Shown: piece by piece, positions 47,078 through 62,209 of the stretch
How positions within the stretch are numbered: position 1 is the stretch's first letter
Layout of the letters: every line of letters starts with the position of its first letter
Assembly: GCA_036365515.1 (NCBI GenBank)
Contig: CM070874.1
Location: 169,567,297-169,631,296, forward strand
Source of the DNA: Torymus aiolomorphi
Taxonomy: Eukaryota > Arthropoda > Insecta > Hymenoptera > Torymidae
Length of the DNA stretch: 64,000 nt
Reading direction: 5' to 3'
Program-made: the position numbers and the translations under genes
The notes under the pieces: generated by a model
Databases searched by the model: none
Told to the model about the DNA's origin: nothing
Seen by the model: the letters and a program-made list of their open reading frames with translations, nothing else

Positions 47078-48083
47078 AATTTTACATTATGTAGAAAACA
47101 GCTTTAAAGATAAAATTACTAAAATACTTCTTTATTTCTTAACTCCATCTCTGCCCTGAAATACAAAAAAATATTGTTTTTCGCTCAAAATATTTAACAT
47201 TTAGATCAAATATTCTGGTACCTCAGTATACGATCTATCAGACTTGTAAGCTATGAGCAAGCGTAACTTTGGTGCTTTTAAATCCATATGTTTTTAATAA
47301 TCTTTATCACATATATTAGATTATTATACATATACTTAGGTAAATAAAGAATCTGTTAAGAAATCCAAAATCTTTCATGCATGTTATGAAGCCAGTATCG
47401 CCACAGCCAAATTCTTGAAAAAAAATGTTTATAGCAGCAACATTCCTATATTGATCTTCTTTTAATCTCTGATAAGGTGAACTTCTTTACTTGTCCTTCA
47501 TTATTCTTTTTCACATATAATATTATTACTTAATAAAGAGAATACGACTGATACATATTTAATGCAGTGCATAACTGTTTTTACTTCAGAAAATAAAATG
47601 TCAATTATATCATAGTGAGATTCAGGCAATGGCTGATAATGGTAGCTTTCTGGCAGAAGTGAAGGTTCCATAACATTTTTCTGCACAATAGCATATCTTT
47701 CGCTTCCTTTAAAAGTTGATTTAAATCTGTACACTAAATGTTTTTTGTAATAGTCAATATAGACTTAATTTTTCTTTGGTATCAATCCCTGTTATTTTAA
47801 GTATAAAATTTCCAATAAAAGTTCAAGTACTAAAAGCTATTTCTAAAACATTAATTCAACTGTCACACGTATTATTCAAACACTTTTAAAAACTGATTTA
47901 AAATACCTTTACGTATTATAATACACTAAATGTTTACTCCAAAATCCTTTGGAAACAATGAAAATTAAGAACAACACTTTGTATAGAAAAGGTGCTGATG
48001 CTGATATCACAGTGTTTATATGAAATGACAGCTGTGCATGTTTACATTGCTTGCGGACTTTTACATAGGTTAAAATCAGCTCT

Positions 48084-48224
48084 GTTACAGTGAATCCACA
48101 TTGCATGCCGTATGCTGTATGCCGTCAGAATTGTAACCATAGAGTTAAATATTATAGATTTCGGACAACAACTATTTTTCTGACGGCATACGGCATACGG
48201 CATGCAATGTGGATTCACTGTTAC
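48084..48224. mobile_element. 141-bp MITE with ~47-bp near-perfect inverted ends
   Basis: Left 'gttacagtgaatccacattg...gccgtcagaa', right 'ttctgacggc...caatgtggattcactgttac'. Boundaries are ambiguous. If the ends are CAGTGAATCC, the flanking direct repeat is TTA (PIF/Harbinger-like). If they are GTGAATCC, it is TGTTACA. Confidence 0.75.
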
Positions 48225-48710
48225 AATAAAGGAGTGAGCTGTGAGCCTGTAAGAGGCTGTCGTTGATAAGTCAGGTTGTTACGGTGCCAACTTAACTGCT
48301 ATATAAGTTTTAAAATCAAATTTTTATTTTTGTCAAAAATACCGTCCATAAATTATATTATTTATTTTTTATCTTTGTATTAATGTTTAAAATATTATTT
48401 TTGGATCTTTTAAAGTATATACAGACAGATATTTAGAGTGAGAATTTTAAATATATTAAGAATAGTGAAATGAAAAAAAAAAATTAGTAGAAATAATATA
48501 TGATTATATAATTATGTATACAAGGGGAAAAATGTAATTTGAACAAAAAACAAATGAAAAACTTTATCAGTGTTTTGTGTATATTCTTAAAACAAAAATA
48601 GATAATGCTTTAAAACTAATTGGGATATATTCTACAAGTGTTTCTTTTAGTAAAATATGTAATAAAAAAAAAAAATTGATTTTTCGTCATTCTAAAGGTG
48701 TCCAACCCCC

Positions 48711-48837
48711 TTAAGTTACAAAACCCAAAAATTTAAAGTTCAATATATGAAGGGTTTATAAGCAATAAAATTGAAAGACAGTGGCGATGGGCCGGGCGCA
48801 CTCTTCTCGCTGCACTGGAGCGCACTGTTACACTTAT
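48711..48837. other. Short intergenic gap
   Basis: No feature other than a GC-richer patch 'cgatgggccgggcgcac' near 48786-48802. Confidence 0.4.
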
Positions 48838-50235
48838 AATAGAATAGAACAGAATAGAATAGAATAGTTTTTATTTCTGCATTACAAAACAACTAAGTTA
48901 CAGTCTACCACCCCGCATTCGCCCAGGCTTATGTCTGTGAGACGGGGAAAACCTAATAGGCAAACCCCGTGGGATAAATCCTATTAGGAAAACCCGACTC
49001 AGGATGGTTCAATGTTATTGAACATAGTTAACATTTCTGTACAGTATATCGCAGTCGTATAATCATCACAAAATTGATCAATGGCAGTCGCCAAGTCACG
49101 AAGTATCACATAGTTGAACTTTCTCGTTCATCAATCGAGCGCTTACAGATTGTATTCATCACATTGCTTTGTTCATCCGATGTACGTCCGACGATTAATC
49201 TCAAACTGATTTTAATACTATTATCAGAAATAGCAGTATACGTCTATATTCTATTTATAAATATGTACAGTCGACATCGCATGACCTTTGTGCTAAGTGT
49301 TTCCTAAACGCTGTTTTAAATTTACTCGCCGAGTAAACGTTCTTAATATCGCGAGGAATCGAGTTCCAAAGACGCGTACCCTGGGACCAGAACGAATTCA
49401 GTCCTACGTCGGTTCGCGATGGCGGAACTATAAGTTCTCTGCAGTTAGTTTCGCTGAAGGTTCTATCTTGGCACTTTTGAAATAAGGGAGCTAGGTACGC
49501 TGGCTGATCCAAATTCATAACTTTGTATATTAACACCACTGCAAAATATACCCTTCTCTCCCTTAAATCAAGTCACTCTAGCTCATTCCTATGTGGGCCG
49601 ATGTGTTTGTTTTTCTTAGCACCACTTACATATCTCACGCATGAATTTTGTAACTTTTGCAGTTTCTTTTGAAGTTTACCCGACACGTCGATGTATACTA
49701 GCGAGCAGTAATCTAAATGAGATAATACGAGAGAAATTGCAAGCTGTTTACGTAAATCTCGGTGGTGCAGGATCGAAACCGTCTGAGTCCGTATAGGACT
49801 CTGTTAACCCTTCGGCTAACTGCATCCACTTGCACTTTCCACGTTAGTTTCGAATCCATTACAACACCGAGATTAGTTACATTCTCGACAAACGAAATGA
49901 AGAAGTTATCCTGAATCTCAATGCCAGACAAATGCATACCCCGTAGTAAGTTAATATTATGGTTAGACCCAAAAATAATAGCCTTGGTTTTTTTGACATT
50001 GAGACTGAGAGCACTGTCGGTGGCCCAGGCTGACACTGCTCTACCTATAATCGACAAGCGTCGTATCCCCTCATTCAGTTTGTCTATGGTTATCTGTGTG
50101 TAAACTTATAGATCATCTGCATATAGCAGGTGCTCGACACCACTCGTTTGAGAATTACTATTAAAATCTGAAAGAATGTTCTGTATATCATTTATATAAA
50201 AACTGAACAGAAGGGGTCCCAGAACTGAGCACTAT
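48838..50235 (-). mobile_element. 5'-truncated Jockey/CR1-like LINE (minus strand)
   Basis: The minus strand opens at about 50235 in the RT with 'SVLGPLLFSFYINDI' and the active-site 'YADDL' box (about 50120). It continues in 50057-49713 with 'SLNVKKTKAIIFGS', 'LGVVMDSKLTWKVQVD' and 'RRVNRVLYGLRRFRSC', then 49539-49255 with 'FWSQGTRLWNSIPRDIKN' and 'SKFKTAFRKHL', the typical C-terminal end. The 3' end at 48838-48867 is a (TTCTA)n tail. Stops after YADDL and between blocks make it inactive. Endonuclease and ORF1 are absent through 5' truncation. Confidence 0.85.
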
Positions 50236-50310
50236 CTAAAATAAATATATAAAATATATAACATAACCAATTTCCTAACATAATTTTTTATAAAAGTCCA
50301 AATTCATATT

Positions 50311-50554
50311 TGTCGAAGAATATGTAAATAAGGTCAACAGCTTGTTGCGTGAGCCAGGTCGGTCAATCAGCGCTCGCGTTATCTAAACCAAAAAATAACT
50401 TTTGGATCAACGACGCGCTCTCTTCCTGCTCTCACTGTTAGTTGCGCTACGGACGGCACCGCTGCACCTGTACAAGAACGTTAAACAAAAGGGCTCTTGA
50501 ACATATCCAATATCTTCTCATTTGAACCTGCATTCCACAATCATCTAAAAAACA
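50311..50554 (+). repeat. 5' LTR of the BEL/Pao provirus
   Basis: 244 bp, beginning TGTCGAAGAATATG and containing 'tactgttagttgcgc'-like and 'aaaagggctcttgaac' sequence shared with the right LTR. A primer-binding region would start at 50555 ('tttggtatttcgagccgg'). Confidence 0.85.
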
Positions 50555-50734
50555 TTTGGTATTTCGAGCCGGATGTGTCTGGGAACAGCGAGAACAACTC
50601 AAAGAAGAAAACGGGCTAGTTAGCGAATGCTCGGAGTCTGGGAACGGAGCATCGCCAGCCGCAGCACACAGTCACGATTGCCCTGAGTACGGGATTTGCA
50701 GCTAGAGATAGTCAACGCCCGTAGTTTGTTCATC

Positions 50735-53409
<2,675 letters not shown>

Positions 53410-54485
53410 ATCGGGGCATGAGCTCGCGGCTGTGCCCGGGCTGCAACAACCGTATCGTGCGTAGCGATCCGGAACTTGTTACCTGTGTTACTTACAGCCG
53501 CTTTTTCTACTCTTCTTGTGTGCCGTCCCAGGCAGCTGGAGCACTGCCGCACTCTGCACAGCTGCCGGTGGAACCACCTGTGCCGCTGAGGGCAATCACT
53601 CGACTGTTCTACCGAAGGTCATGCCCCTGCAGTCACCTTCGCAAACACTCAACGATCCCGAGGAATTGGCCGCACCCCCCGCACCTGCTACTTGACTAAG
53701 CGACACGCTTCTACCCCATCTCCGACCGTAACGTCTATGCTGAAATCCCACTGCTCCGGTGCTATCTCTATCACAACGCCACTCTTGCTACCAGCCATTT
53801 GTTCCAACCAGGGGACACCAGTTGCAGCTGCCAATGTTGAGCTAGCTATAGATGATAGAACGAAGAAAATACTTAGCGAGGCACCACCCTTCTTCCAATG
53901 CTATCCCGTTACCGTTGCCGAGAATACCTGCGCGATCAACAGCCTGGTCACTCGTGTTAACATGCTTGAGCAGAATCACCTAACGATGAGCGCGAAATAT
54001 GAAGCCGAGCTCAGTGCAGTACGGGCTGAGGTTACTCAAGTAGCTGCCGCGACCTAGAGGCATCTCGAAGAAATGCGATCGACGAACCACGCGAGATACT
54101 GGTGAGGGTATTCCTATACCAGTGACCCACGAACCTCTGCAGCTAGACACTGCGCTTATAACAGCCTTAAAACTACAGCACCATGCGCCGCTTTTCGTCA
54201 ACTGGCGCGTGTGGAACTCGTCTGTCCGTCGAGAGCGCAATGAGCATTCAGCTGCGGGCAATCCTGCCCAACCTTTACGCGCGCTCGTCTTCACCCTCAC
54301 AAGCCTATCGGCCCGCGACGACATCCCTAAAAGAACACTGGGTCTTAGAAATCTCGATTGCCAGACCATTTTCGGGGCCGGGGGCACCGCTAAGTTGTCC
54401 GTCAACGACTCTGGTCAGCCCCCATCTATGGTCTATTAAAGCGAGCAACGGCTATCTATACGTCGCTCCCACCAGCGACATGTAG
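53410..54485 (+). pseudogene. LINE ORF1 relic with PHD-like Cys cluster and coiled coil
   Basis: The frame near 53418 encodes 'LCPGCNNRIVRSD' followed by 'LVTCVTYSRFFYSSCV', a Cys/His arrangement like the PHD-type finger in some insect LINE ORF1 proteins (one Cys appears replaced by Tyr). 53692-54057 holds a heptad-like 'NTCAINSLVTRVNMLEQNHL' segment, a likely coiled coil. 54122-54485 contains the C-terminal part in shifting frames. Stops and frame changes make it nonfunctional. Confidence 0.6.
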
Positions 54486-54639
54486 TAAAACATCTCGTTG
54501 TTTATATGCGACCCTCCAAGACAGTCCCGCTTATACCAATCAGCAGCCAAACTGACCTCGATGCGTTTTCTGCCACGTCATCCTGACATCGTCCAAATCG
54601 AGCCACCGTAAGTGCGCGCGCAAATACTTTCATCGCCGG

Positions 54640-55775
54640 CCACATTAATGTAAATGGCTTATTCCCGACTGATTTTGCACTGCTCGAGGCTAAGGTTGCT
54701 GAGACTTATTTCGATATTTTTGCAATTTCCGAGACAAAGCTAGCTCCGCATATGAGCGACTCGCACCTTAGCCTCGACATATTTAACTTTTTTCGTGTTG
54801 ATGGAGAGGGAATGGGCGGTAATGGTATGGGTATTTATGTACGCGACACCTTCGCCGCTTGTACCTTGGCAAGCTCTGATCCTACTTTCGACAATACCGC
54901 CGAATTTCTCATTCTCGAAATAGTTAATACGCACATGAAACTACTCTTCGCCGCCATCAATCGCCGCCCCCATGCCAATTATCCGTATACCTTCTTTAAT
55001 CGCCTCTCAACTTATCTCCCTCTATTTAACTCCGTCATTGTTACTGGTGACTTCAATATCAACATGGTCGCCCCTTCTACACCTGCCTCCATCCGTCTAC
55101 AAGATTACCTAGATACAAGCTCCCTTCACCTCGTCCCCTCTGACCCTACTCATTATCAACTCTGGCGAGGCTCGCACACCTGGATCGACCTCTTCATTGT
55201 GAAGAGTGACGACCACGCTCAAGCCTACTCCAAATCACCCGCCCCCTTCATAGAGCTCTCACTTGCCTGTCCTAAGCGACCATCTATCGACAAATTCATC
55301 CTTACGCGCAACCTTAACCTTTAGAGGTCCGGGATTTTGAGAGGGAAATTCACCTTAAAAATTTTGGACAAAAGGTATCTTATATCATTGATTGAACGTA
55401 GACAAAGTGTCGATAAGGGGGTGTGCCATTTTAGTGGTTTTCCGGCCCTCTAAAGGTTAAGAGAGTCAATCCAGAGCTGTTAAACCGAGCCCTCATACAG
55501 CACCTCCACACACCCAATCCCCCATCTCCCTTTTCCACGTCACATCTTCATAGCCACCTCCTCAACTACAGAGCTTGTGCCCGTGCCCGGCCAGCGTGGA
55601 TGCTGCCGAACTTGCGCTGACTCAAGCTCTTGTTAACGCATTCAATACCGCAGTCCCAATGCACAAACTTCTTTTGTCATCGCGCCGCAAAACCTGGGTC
55701 AATCTGCAAATCAGAGCTCTGATGAAATCGCGTGATCGCGCCTACAAAACCGCGCACTCCACAGTATGTCTTTTA
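54640..55775 (+). pseudogene. LINE endonuclease (APE-type) and linker
   Basis: From about 54640 the plus strand reads 'GHINVNGLFPTDFALLEA', 'FDIFAISETKLAP' (54710-54750), 'GGNGMGIYVRDT', 'NTAEFLILEIV', 'SVIVTGDFNINMVAP' (55030-55075) and 'HTWIDLFIVK' (55175-55205), the ordered APE endonuclease boxes. The frame is interrupted at 55318 by a TTAA MITE and resumes after it. The EN-RT linker ends at about 55775 with 'QIRALMKSRDRAYKTAHS'. RT does not follow; instead BEL/Pao integrase begins. Confidence 0.85.
55318..55456. mobile_element. TTAA-flanked MITE (second copy of the CCYTTAGAGG family)
   Basis: 139 bp, with ends CCTTTAGAGGTCCGG and CCGGCCCTCTAAAGG and TTAA on both sides (55314-55317, 55457-55460). 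Related to 11518-11666. Removing it with one TTAA rejoins the LINE endonuclease frame. Confidence 0.85.
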
Positions 55776-55789
55776 ACAAGAAGCCTAAT

Positions 55790-56537
55790 CATAAAGCTAA
55801 ATCCCGTGATCCAAGGGAAACTCCTCAAGTTGGACGGTCGTTCATTGCATTCTACGCTTGAAGAAGTCGCCCTATATATTGCCAGCTTCTTGTTCTTTCT
55901 TGACGATGCAGATTCAACAGGCTTAAGCTTGTACTCTACACGGCGGTATTCAGTTTACGCTAACACCCCTGAGGAGGCAGTATTGGATATTTCAAGGTCG
56001 AATCACAGACAAGAAAGTCATTGGGTCTCATTTGTACTAACCATGCGGCTCGTATTTCATCTCAACTTATGGGCAGTCTGCCCCCAGCACGCGTTCGTCC
56101 TACCCTGCCCTTTGAACAAGCTGGCGTCGACTACGCCGGTCCAATCAACGTTCATCTAACAAAAACGCGTGCTGTCCACATCGATCTAATGGAGGACTAC
56201 TCATAGCAACCTTTCATCGACTTAATTTTGGCAGTGGTCATTGTAAGGTGCTTTTATCGGACCAAGGAACCACAGTCGTGAGTGCTGATACGCAGTTACG
56301 GCAAATGGTTTTGGAATCTTCGCCGTTCGTCTATCAAATTTCTCATACTCTTGCCCAAAATGGCACCTCCTAGAACTTTAACCCATGCAGTGCACCATAC
56401 CCGTGGCATTTGGGAGTCCGCCATAAAGTTCGCGAAGTTTCATATGCGTAGAGTAATCGGCAATCAAGTTCTACCTGTTTCAGAACCTACTACGCTGCTG
56501 TGCAGAATCGAGCCTTGTCTCAACTCTAGGTCTTTAA
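55790..56537 (+). pseudogene. BEL/Pao integrase, N-terminal and catalytic core part
   Basis: Plus-strand pieces: a 'GRSLHSTLEEVALYI' finger region (about 55830-55875), 'NHAARISSQLMGSLPPARV' (56039-56095), and 'PFEQAGVDYAGPIN' (56109-56150), which holds the first catalytic Asp context. Then come 'AVHIDLMEDYS' and a 'GIWESAIKFAKFHMRRVIG' stretch (56408-56465) with the Glu context, and 'CLNSRSL'. It is interrupted at 56538 by a TTAA element and resumes after 57117 and again after the duplication. Confidence 0.8.
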
Positions 56538-57116
56538 GGGGGTTAGTGCGATTTAGGGTTTTCTTAAGAATTTCTTCAAACTTGCAGACTAGACTCTTAT
56601 TACTATTATCCATAATATCTGCAAATTTCAGAAAGCCTAGCTTCATCGTTTGTGAGATATAAGCTCCCAAAGTTATGAAATTTAATACGGTGTCTTATGG
56701 GAGAATCGTCATAAAATCTGAAAAAATGAACGTTTTCGTCAATAACTTAAAAAGTTTTCTTCAGATTTGAAAGAAAAAGATATGTTACTAAGGACAATAC
56801 TTTGAATGTTCTCTACAAATTTCAGCAATCCTAGCTTCACCGTTTCCGAGATACAGTTGTTTAACCTTTAGAGGACATAGCCTCGGTTTAGACGACGCCG
56901 CGCGTGCCCTTGTGTGCGTATAAACAAACGAAGGCGCGCTGCGTGTGTGCCTATACAGACGGAGTGCTATGTACATGTACATACAGATGAAGCGGCGCTA
57001 TGTGTGCGTGGATAGTCTCGCGTGAAATTTTGAGAGTGGGGGAACTCGAGAGAGTACTAGGCGTATGGCGTTCGATTCACTGTACTTTTGGCGCGTACTC
57101 TACCGCACTAACCCCC
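56538..57116. mobile_element. 579-bp TTAA element with GGGGGTTAGTGCG ends
   Basis: TTAA (56534-56537 and 57117-57120) flanks inverted ends GGGGGTTAGTGCG and CGCACTAACCCCC. It is nonautonomous and inserted in the BEL/Pao integrase. Its right part is included in the 479-bp tandem duplication, giving an extra right end at 57595. Confidence 0.8.
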
Positions 57117-57698
57117 TTAACGGCGCTCGCGCTCACTGATGACCCTTCAGACTCTCATCAGCTGCTTATTTTCTCATTCAACGTGCCTCTTTTTTAGTAC
57201 CGGAAGCAGATGCGGAAGCAATAACTTAAAAAGTTTTCTTCAGATTTGAAAGAAAAAGATATGTTACTAAGGACAATACTTTGAATGTTCTCTACAAATT
57301 TCAGCAATCCTAGCTTCACCGTTTCCGAGATACAGTTGTTTAACCTTTAGAGGACATAGCCTCGGTTTAGACGACGCCGCGCGTGCCCTTGTGTGCGTAT
57401 AAACAAACGAAGGCGCGCTGCGTGTGTGCCTATACAGACGGAGTGCTATGTACATGTACATACAGATGAAGCGGCGCTATATGTGCGTGGTCAGTCTCGC
57501 GTGAAATTTTGAGAGTGGGGGAACTCGAGAGAGTACTAGGCGTATGGCGTTCGACTCGCTGTACTTTTGGCGCGTACTCTACCGCACTAACCCCCTTAAC
57601 GGCGCTCGCGCTCACTGATGACCCTTCAGACTCTCATCAGCTGCTTATTTTCTCATTCAACGTGCCTCTTTTTTAGTACCGGAAGCAGATGCGACGTC
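56741..57698. repeat. 479-bp near-identical tandem duplication
   Basis: 56741-57219 and 57220-57698 begin with 'aataacttaaaaagttttct' and run to 'taccggaagcagatgcg', with only a few substitutions (for example 'tggatagtc' versus 'tggtcagtc'). Each copy includes the right part of the TTAA element and about 90 bp of BEL/Pao integrase. The identity shows that it is recent or an assembly artefact. Confidence 0.9.
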
Positions 57699-58015
57699 CA
57701 TCAACGTGGTACCTGGTAAGAACTGGCAGCTTATCTCTCAATCGGCTCAACATTTTTGGTCTCGGTGGTCTGGCGAATAGTTGACAGCCCTGCAAGCGCG
57801 CAAAAATGGACGCTAAGCAACGTGAGCCGGAGGTGGGAAACCTAGTGTTCATTCGTAATGAACTGACTCCACCCGACAAATGGGCGTTGGTACGTGATAT
57901 CGCCGTCCACCCTGGTCACAATGAGATCACTAGAGTCGTCACCCTGTGGACAGCCAACTCTACACTACGTCGTCCAATCACGACGATCGCCCATATACTT
58001 ACTCAAGCATAATTG
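57670..58015 (+). pseudogene. BEL/Pao integrase C-terminal domain
   Basis: After the duplication the plus strand gives 'PGKNWQLISQSAQHFWSRW' (57707-57765) and the frame 57806-58012 gives 'REPEVGNLVFIRNELTPPD', 'KWALVRDIAVHPGHNEIT', 'RVVTLWTANSTLRRPI' and 'AHIL'. This is the standard end of BEL/Pao pol, 30 bp before the right LTR. Confidence 0.85.
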
Positions 58016-58045
58016 CATTCATCTGCCTGACGAGGGTGGGCGGAA

Positions 58046-58290
58046 TGTCGAAGAATGTGTTAACAAGGTAACCTTGTCGCATGAGCGCGGCTGATCAATC
58101 AGTGCTGACGTTAGATAAACCCAAAAATGCCTTTTGGAGTAACGATGGACTCTCTCGCCGCTCTTACTGTTAGTTGCGCCATGGACGGCAAAGAGTAAGC
58201 AGCCCTGTTGCACCTGTAGAAAGTTAAATAAAAGGGCTCTTGAACACATCTAACATTTGAACATGCGTTCCACAATCATTCTAAGTAACA
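58046..58290 (+). repeat. 3' LTR of the BEL/Pao provirus
   Basis: 245 bp, homologous to 50311-50554 with noticeable divergence (several substitutions and small indels), indicating an old insertion. 'aataaaagggctcttgaac' contains a polyadenylation signal. Confidence 0.85.
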
Positions 58291-58295
58291 ATATT

Positions 58296-58766
58296 TAAAG
58301 TATGAAACAACAAAATAGTGCAGAGTATCTGTTCAGCGCAGCGCGGAGAGCATGTCTAGCCGCTCGTCGCTGTATTTTCAATTTTATTACTCGTATTATG
58401 AACCCTCTCTTTCTTCAGCTTGAAATTTTGGGGTTTTGTGGCTTAAGGCGATATGAAGTCCAAAATTAAGTAGAATTCATTATTTAATAAACTAACTTTC
58501 GAACAATAATTTGGAAAAACATGTTTATCAAGCCACCCGTACAGGCATATACTCAGAAATTGTGTTTAATGATTCTATTAGTATTTTAATAAGACGTAAT
58601 TGTTTGCAAATTAGGTAAAATGATACAAATACAGATTCCTACTTTTGGATGGTTTTTATATAATTAAATAATTTCTAAATATTTAAAAAAAAAACGTCAC
58701 GCTCTCAGTATATGTAAATACTGCATTAACAAATTTTTTTTTTAACGATTCTATTAGTATTCGCTG
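58296..58766. other. AT-rich flank with part of a ~180-bp tandem repeat
   Basis: 58515-58766 carries 'gattctattagtatttt' twice (58568 and 58746) with 'ctcagtatatgtaaatact' between them, the same unit as at 62210-62470. The second copy is split by the LTR at 58767. Confidence 0.55.
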
Positions 58767-59719
58767 TAACGAGATTCCAGGATAAAATACGGAGAAAATA
58801 AGAATCTGGGTTCTCCGTATTCTATCGATTTCATTTGGCTCTCATTCCCGCAAATTCTTGCATCCCGATCGTTTGTTTATATCGCACGCACGATGTATGC
58901 GCGATAGTTACGTGCGGGGAGAGCGCGACTTTGGCGGTTGCAAAGTCACGCTCAATTTAATTTCGAATTAGATTCTCTCGGGACGCCCACCCGCGCACGC
59001 GATTCAAGCAGGCTCCACGACAGAAGCGATTTCCGGGATCTGCATCGTCACCGGTCAGCGCTATCGTTCGTATTCCGACACGGGTGCGGATTAACAGTAG
59101 TCGAGACAAGGAAGGACGCTTCCGAACTCCATCCGCACAGTTCGGTCAACAGTCACGCGTTCGTGCGACTGACATCCCGAGTTCGGCGTCACCTCACGGT
59201 AAAAGTAAATATTTGGACCGGCGTGGCATTCACCGGTCCCCGTACCTCTTTTTGGCTGGTGTTGTGTTCATCGGCCCAGCGAAAATAATCATACTGATCT
59301 ACCCGTGCCAAGCGGCGGATCCCGTCTTCTTGTCTGCGCGTAGCGAGACGAGTTTTTGTGTAAAGTTTTGTGAATAAACCTTGATACTATTCTGCTAAGT
59401 AACTCAGGCTATTCTTCATTTCTTGGCCTCAACCTAACCTTCTTCTGGATACCGCCGCCTCGGCGGGAAAACGACTCCTCCGGTTGTTTTTTATATCTGA
59501 GTAATGCGGCCGCGCACTTTACCCTTCGAGCGAGCATATTAATCTGAGCGATCCAATTTGTTGAAAAACGTAGTTAGCGTTCGAATTTCGCGTTGTTTTC
59601 GGGTTTTCAGGTATTGATCTCCGGGCTTGTCATTTTAGTCTGACACTCGCGGCACCGTGTTCAAGGGCATCGCTAGCCTGTGGCTTTTTGGGATTTTCCC
59701 CAGAAACCGTCCCGTTACA
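58767..59719 (+). mobile_element. Probable solo LTR, ~950 bp, TGTAACG...CGTTACA
   Basis: Starts TGTAACGAGATTCC and ends GTCCCGTTACA, giving terminal TG..CA within an inverted TGTAACG/CGTTACA. GC-rich relative to its surroundings. 'gtgaataaacctt' (59370-59382) supplies a polyadenylation signal, and a 'cgtttgtttatat' box (58868-58880) could be a promoter element. It interrupts a tandem-repeat unit whose sequence resumes after 59720. A clean target duplication is not visible. No pol is nearby. Confidence 0.6.
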
Positions 59720-62209
59720 ACTGCATAAGATGTACTTGATCTCAAATAATGCCAATATTTTACGCCACATTAAGACTTGTACTTTCGAATAAAAAAATTT
59801 TATTTACAAAAAAAAATGGTATTTTTCTAGGAAATATGTTCTGAACTTTCGACTCAAGTTTACATTCAGAAGAAAGCATTTCTGAAAAAAAAAAAAAAAA
59901 AAAAAAAACAATAGCACCATTGAAAAGGGGTAAGACAAAATCTATCGATATATTTCCTTCGTTTTTTTCGGGAGACAGCGTATGATTGTGAGCGAGTTGA
60001 ACCAAGCGCGTTTTGTGGGGCGAACGCTTCCATATAACAAGCTTTTTGAATATCATCACATTTTATCTGTATATGGTATAACATTTAGATAGTTTAAGGT
60101 AGTTCTTACCCTAAAATAATTATAAGATTACGATTTTATTGCTCTTACAAATAAATAAAAGTACTAATAAAAATCATAGACAACATATAGAAATCTAAGT
60201 ATTTTTTTGGTCACGAAGATATTACAAAGATTATTAGGAATACCTAGTTCGGTAACAAGAAAAACATTTTAAATACCAAATTATATTTTGGATTTTTTAC
60301 GTTGTAAATAAAAAAAAAACATCTGCTTTATCGAAAAGTTCGTTTTAATACCTACAACTTTCTCATTTAACATTTTCTGATTGGAGTTATAGTTTCTTTG
60401 ATATTTACGATAAACCCCGTTATGCAATTTCGCGAATTTTTTCGGCCATGTTCGCTATTCCGGATCGCGTCCATGGACGCAGAAACATGTCTTAGAATTT
60501 CATATCCTATAGGGGAGGGTGGGTCGTCAGTGGCACTCTAACTTTAACGTAGAACTATACCAAAATTATAGACATTGAGTACATTTAAAAAAAATGGAAA
60601 AGTTAGACATCACATCAAGAATCGTGATGCACAGTTGAATATACTTTTTTTTTGTAATTCCCCTAATTATATAAATCGATAAGTAAAGTTTGTCAAAAGT
60701 GCTCTACGAGTGACATGGATTTTTATGAAGTATTTTCACATTTATAATTTTTCGTAAATAATCAAATGTGAAATAATAAGAATAAGAAGTACTGTACATA
60801 TACATGATTGTATGATATGTGTTACAATGATAAATAGTGAAATTCGATCTTGCCACCTTATACACTGAATTAGGTTAGTGTGCCACTCATGCCCTCCTTA
60901 CATCCCACCCGCCGGATGCCACATATGCTCCGTTTACACTGATTTTTCCAATTGTTAATACATAATTATTAAGCACTGTTAGGTAAAAAAATCAAACGAG
61001 GCCTGAAAATTAAATGTCAAAATTATCAAAATGCACTTTATTTTCAACAGATCCATTCTTTTTTCGTATCCTGTCAGACAAAAAATGAGACCAACCTTTT
61101 TGTGGCTTTAAATTTCAATCTCATTAAAGTAATTAATACGACTTTCTTTTTATATATTTTGAGCAGAGACAAAAATAGAAGTATTTTTCTTACATTTCCA
61201 TAAACATTTGATTCGAAATATTCATTAACCTTTTAAATATCGAGGTGCCAAGTTTATCCGCGTGCCTCGCTGTGCCCCACCTTCCCTTGCGATCATATTT
61301 TTTTGTTTTCAGGTCGAACTTTCTGGAAATTTAACATTAGGCCGTGACAGATTGATTGGACAATAGAGCCCTCACCAACGTCGGCTCTTTCCTAAATCTA
61401 TGTTTTTTATTTCCAATGCTCTCCTCTTTGGCAATATTTGAGATGTATTAACCTCTATTTCTATATTATAACGAAATCTGAGAACAGTACATCATGAAAA
61501 ATTACTATTCAGCAGGTCGACAAAACGTTGACAAAATAAATTAAAAGAATACATTAACAAATAAATTTGCGCTATGATTTACGTTACATAATTATGGTAG
61601 TCATCTAAAAAGAATGCAGCAGCATTAAGGAGGTTACGTTCCAAAAATTTAATATGTTGTTCTTGAATTGATTTTCTATAAGTGGCAAAATTTTTGAACG
61701 GTTGTGAACTCGGATATGAAATTATTCAACTTTAAAGTTCAACTCTTATACACGGGTTCTTATGGAACTACCTTGGTAAAACACAAAACACTTACGATGC
61801 GATTCTTTAAAAAAGGTTACAACGAACTAAAAACCTACTGTCAATAAAGCAAATATACAGGAGAATGTTTAGACGAAATCTAAACGCGATAAACAACACT
61901 GATTCTGAGTACTGCGGTAAAACGTAAACACACGATCGAGCTCGTGGGTTGCGGGAGGGGGTGCGCGGTGCGAGGGCACCTCCTCCCCACGCCTGGTGAG
62001 CTCGACGCCCAGCATTTTAGTTCTTTATAAAACAGAAGACCGGAATCAGCCAGTGACCGATATTACTCCATTCTTCCCTAATTATAATTCGAATATCCAA
62101 ACTATAGTATTGTAAAATGATATGAAATTATTTTTTTAAGGTGATGTGATACCCTGATTTCAATATTTTTTAAATCAACATTCAAACGTTTATTTGGAAA
62201 AAGACGACT
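59720..62209. other. AT-rich intergenic sequence
   Basis: No gene. Holds a poly-A run (59885-59909), a candidate diverged element at 60511-61290 whose ends 'aggggagggtgggtcgtca' and 'tgtgccccaccttccctt' are roughly inverted, and a GC-rich patch at 61925-62010 with local inverted repeats ('gagctcgtggg' / 'ccacgcctggtgagctc'). Confidence 0.4.

Larger units (their letters stand above)
46567..48710. mobile_element. 2.1-kb nonautonomous TTAA element with GGGGGTYRGACACC ends
   Basis: TTAA at 46563-46566 and 48711-48714 flanks inverted ends GGGGGTCAGACACCTTTA and, reverse-complemented from the right, GGGGGTTGGACACCTTTA. No transposase frame is inside. It hosts a large palindrome (46741-47077) and a small MITE (48084-48224). 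The TTAA target and G-rich ends match the smaller element at 56538-57116, suggesting a common mobilising source. Confidence 0.7.
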
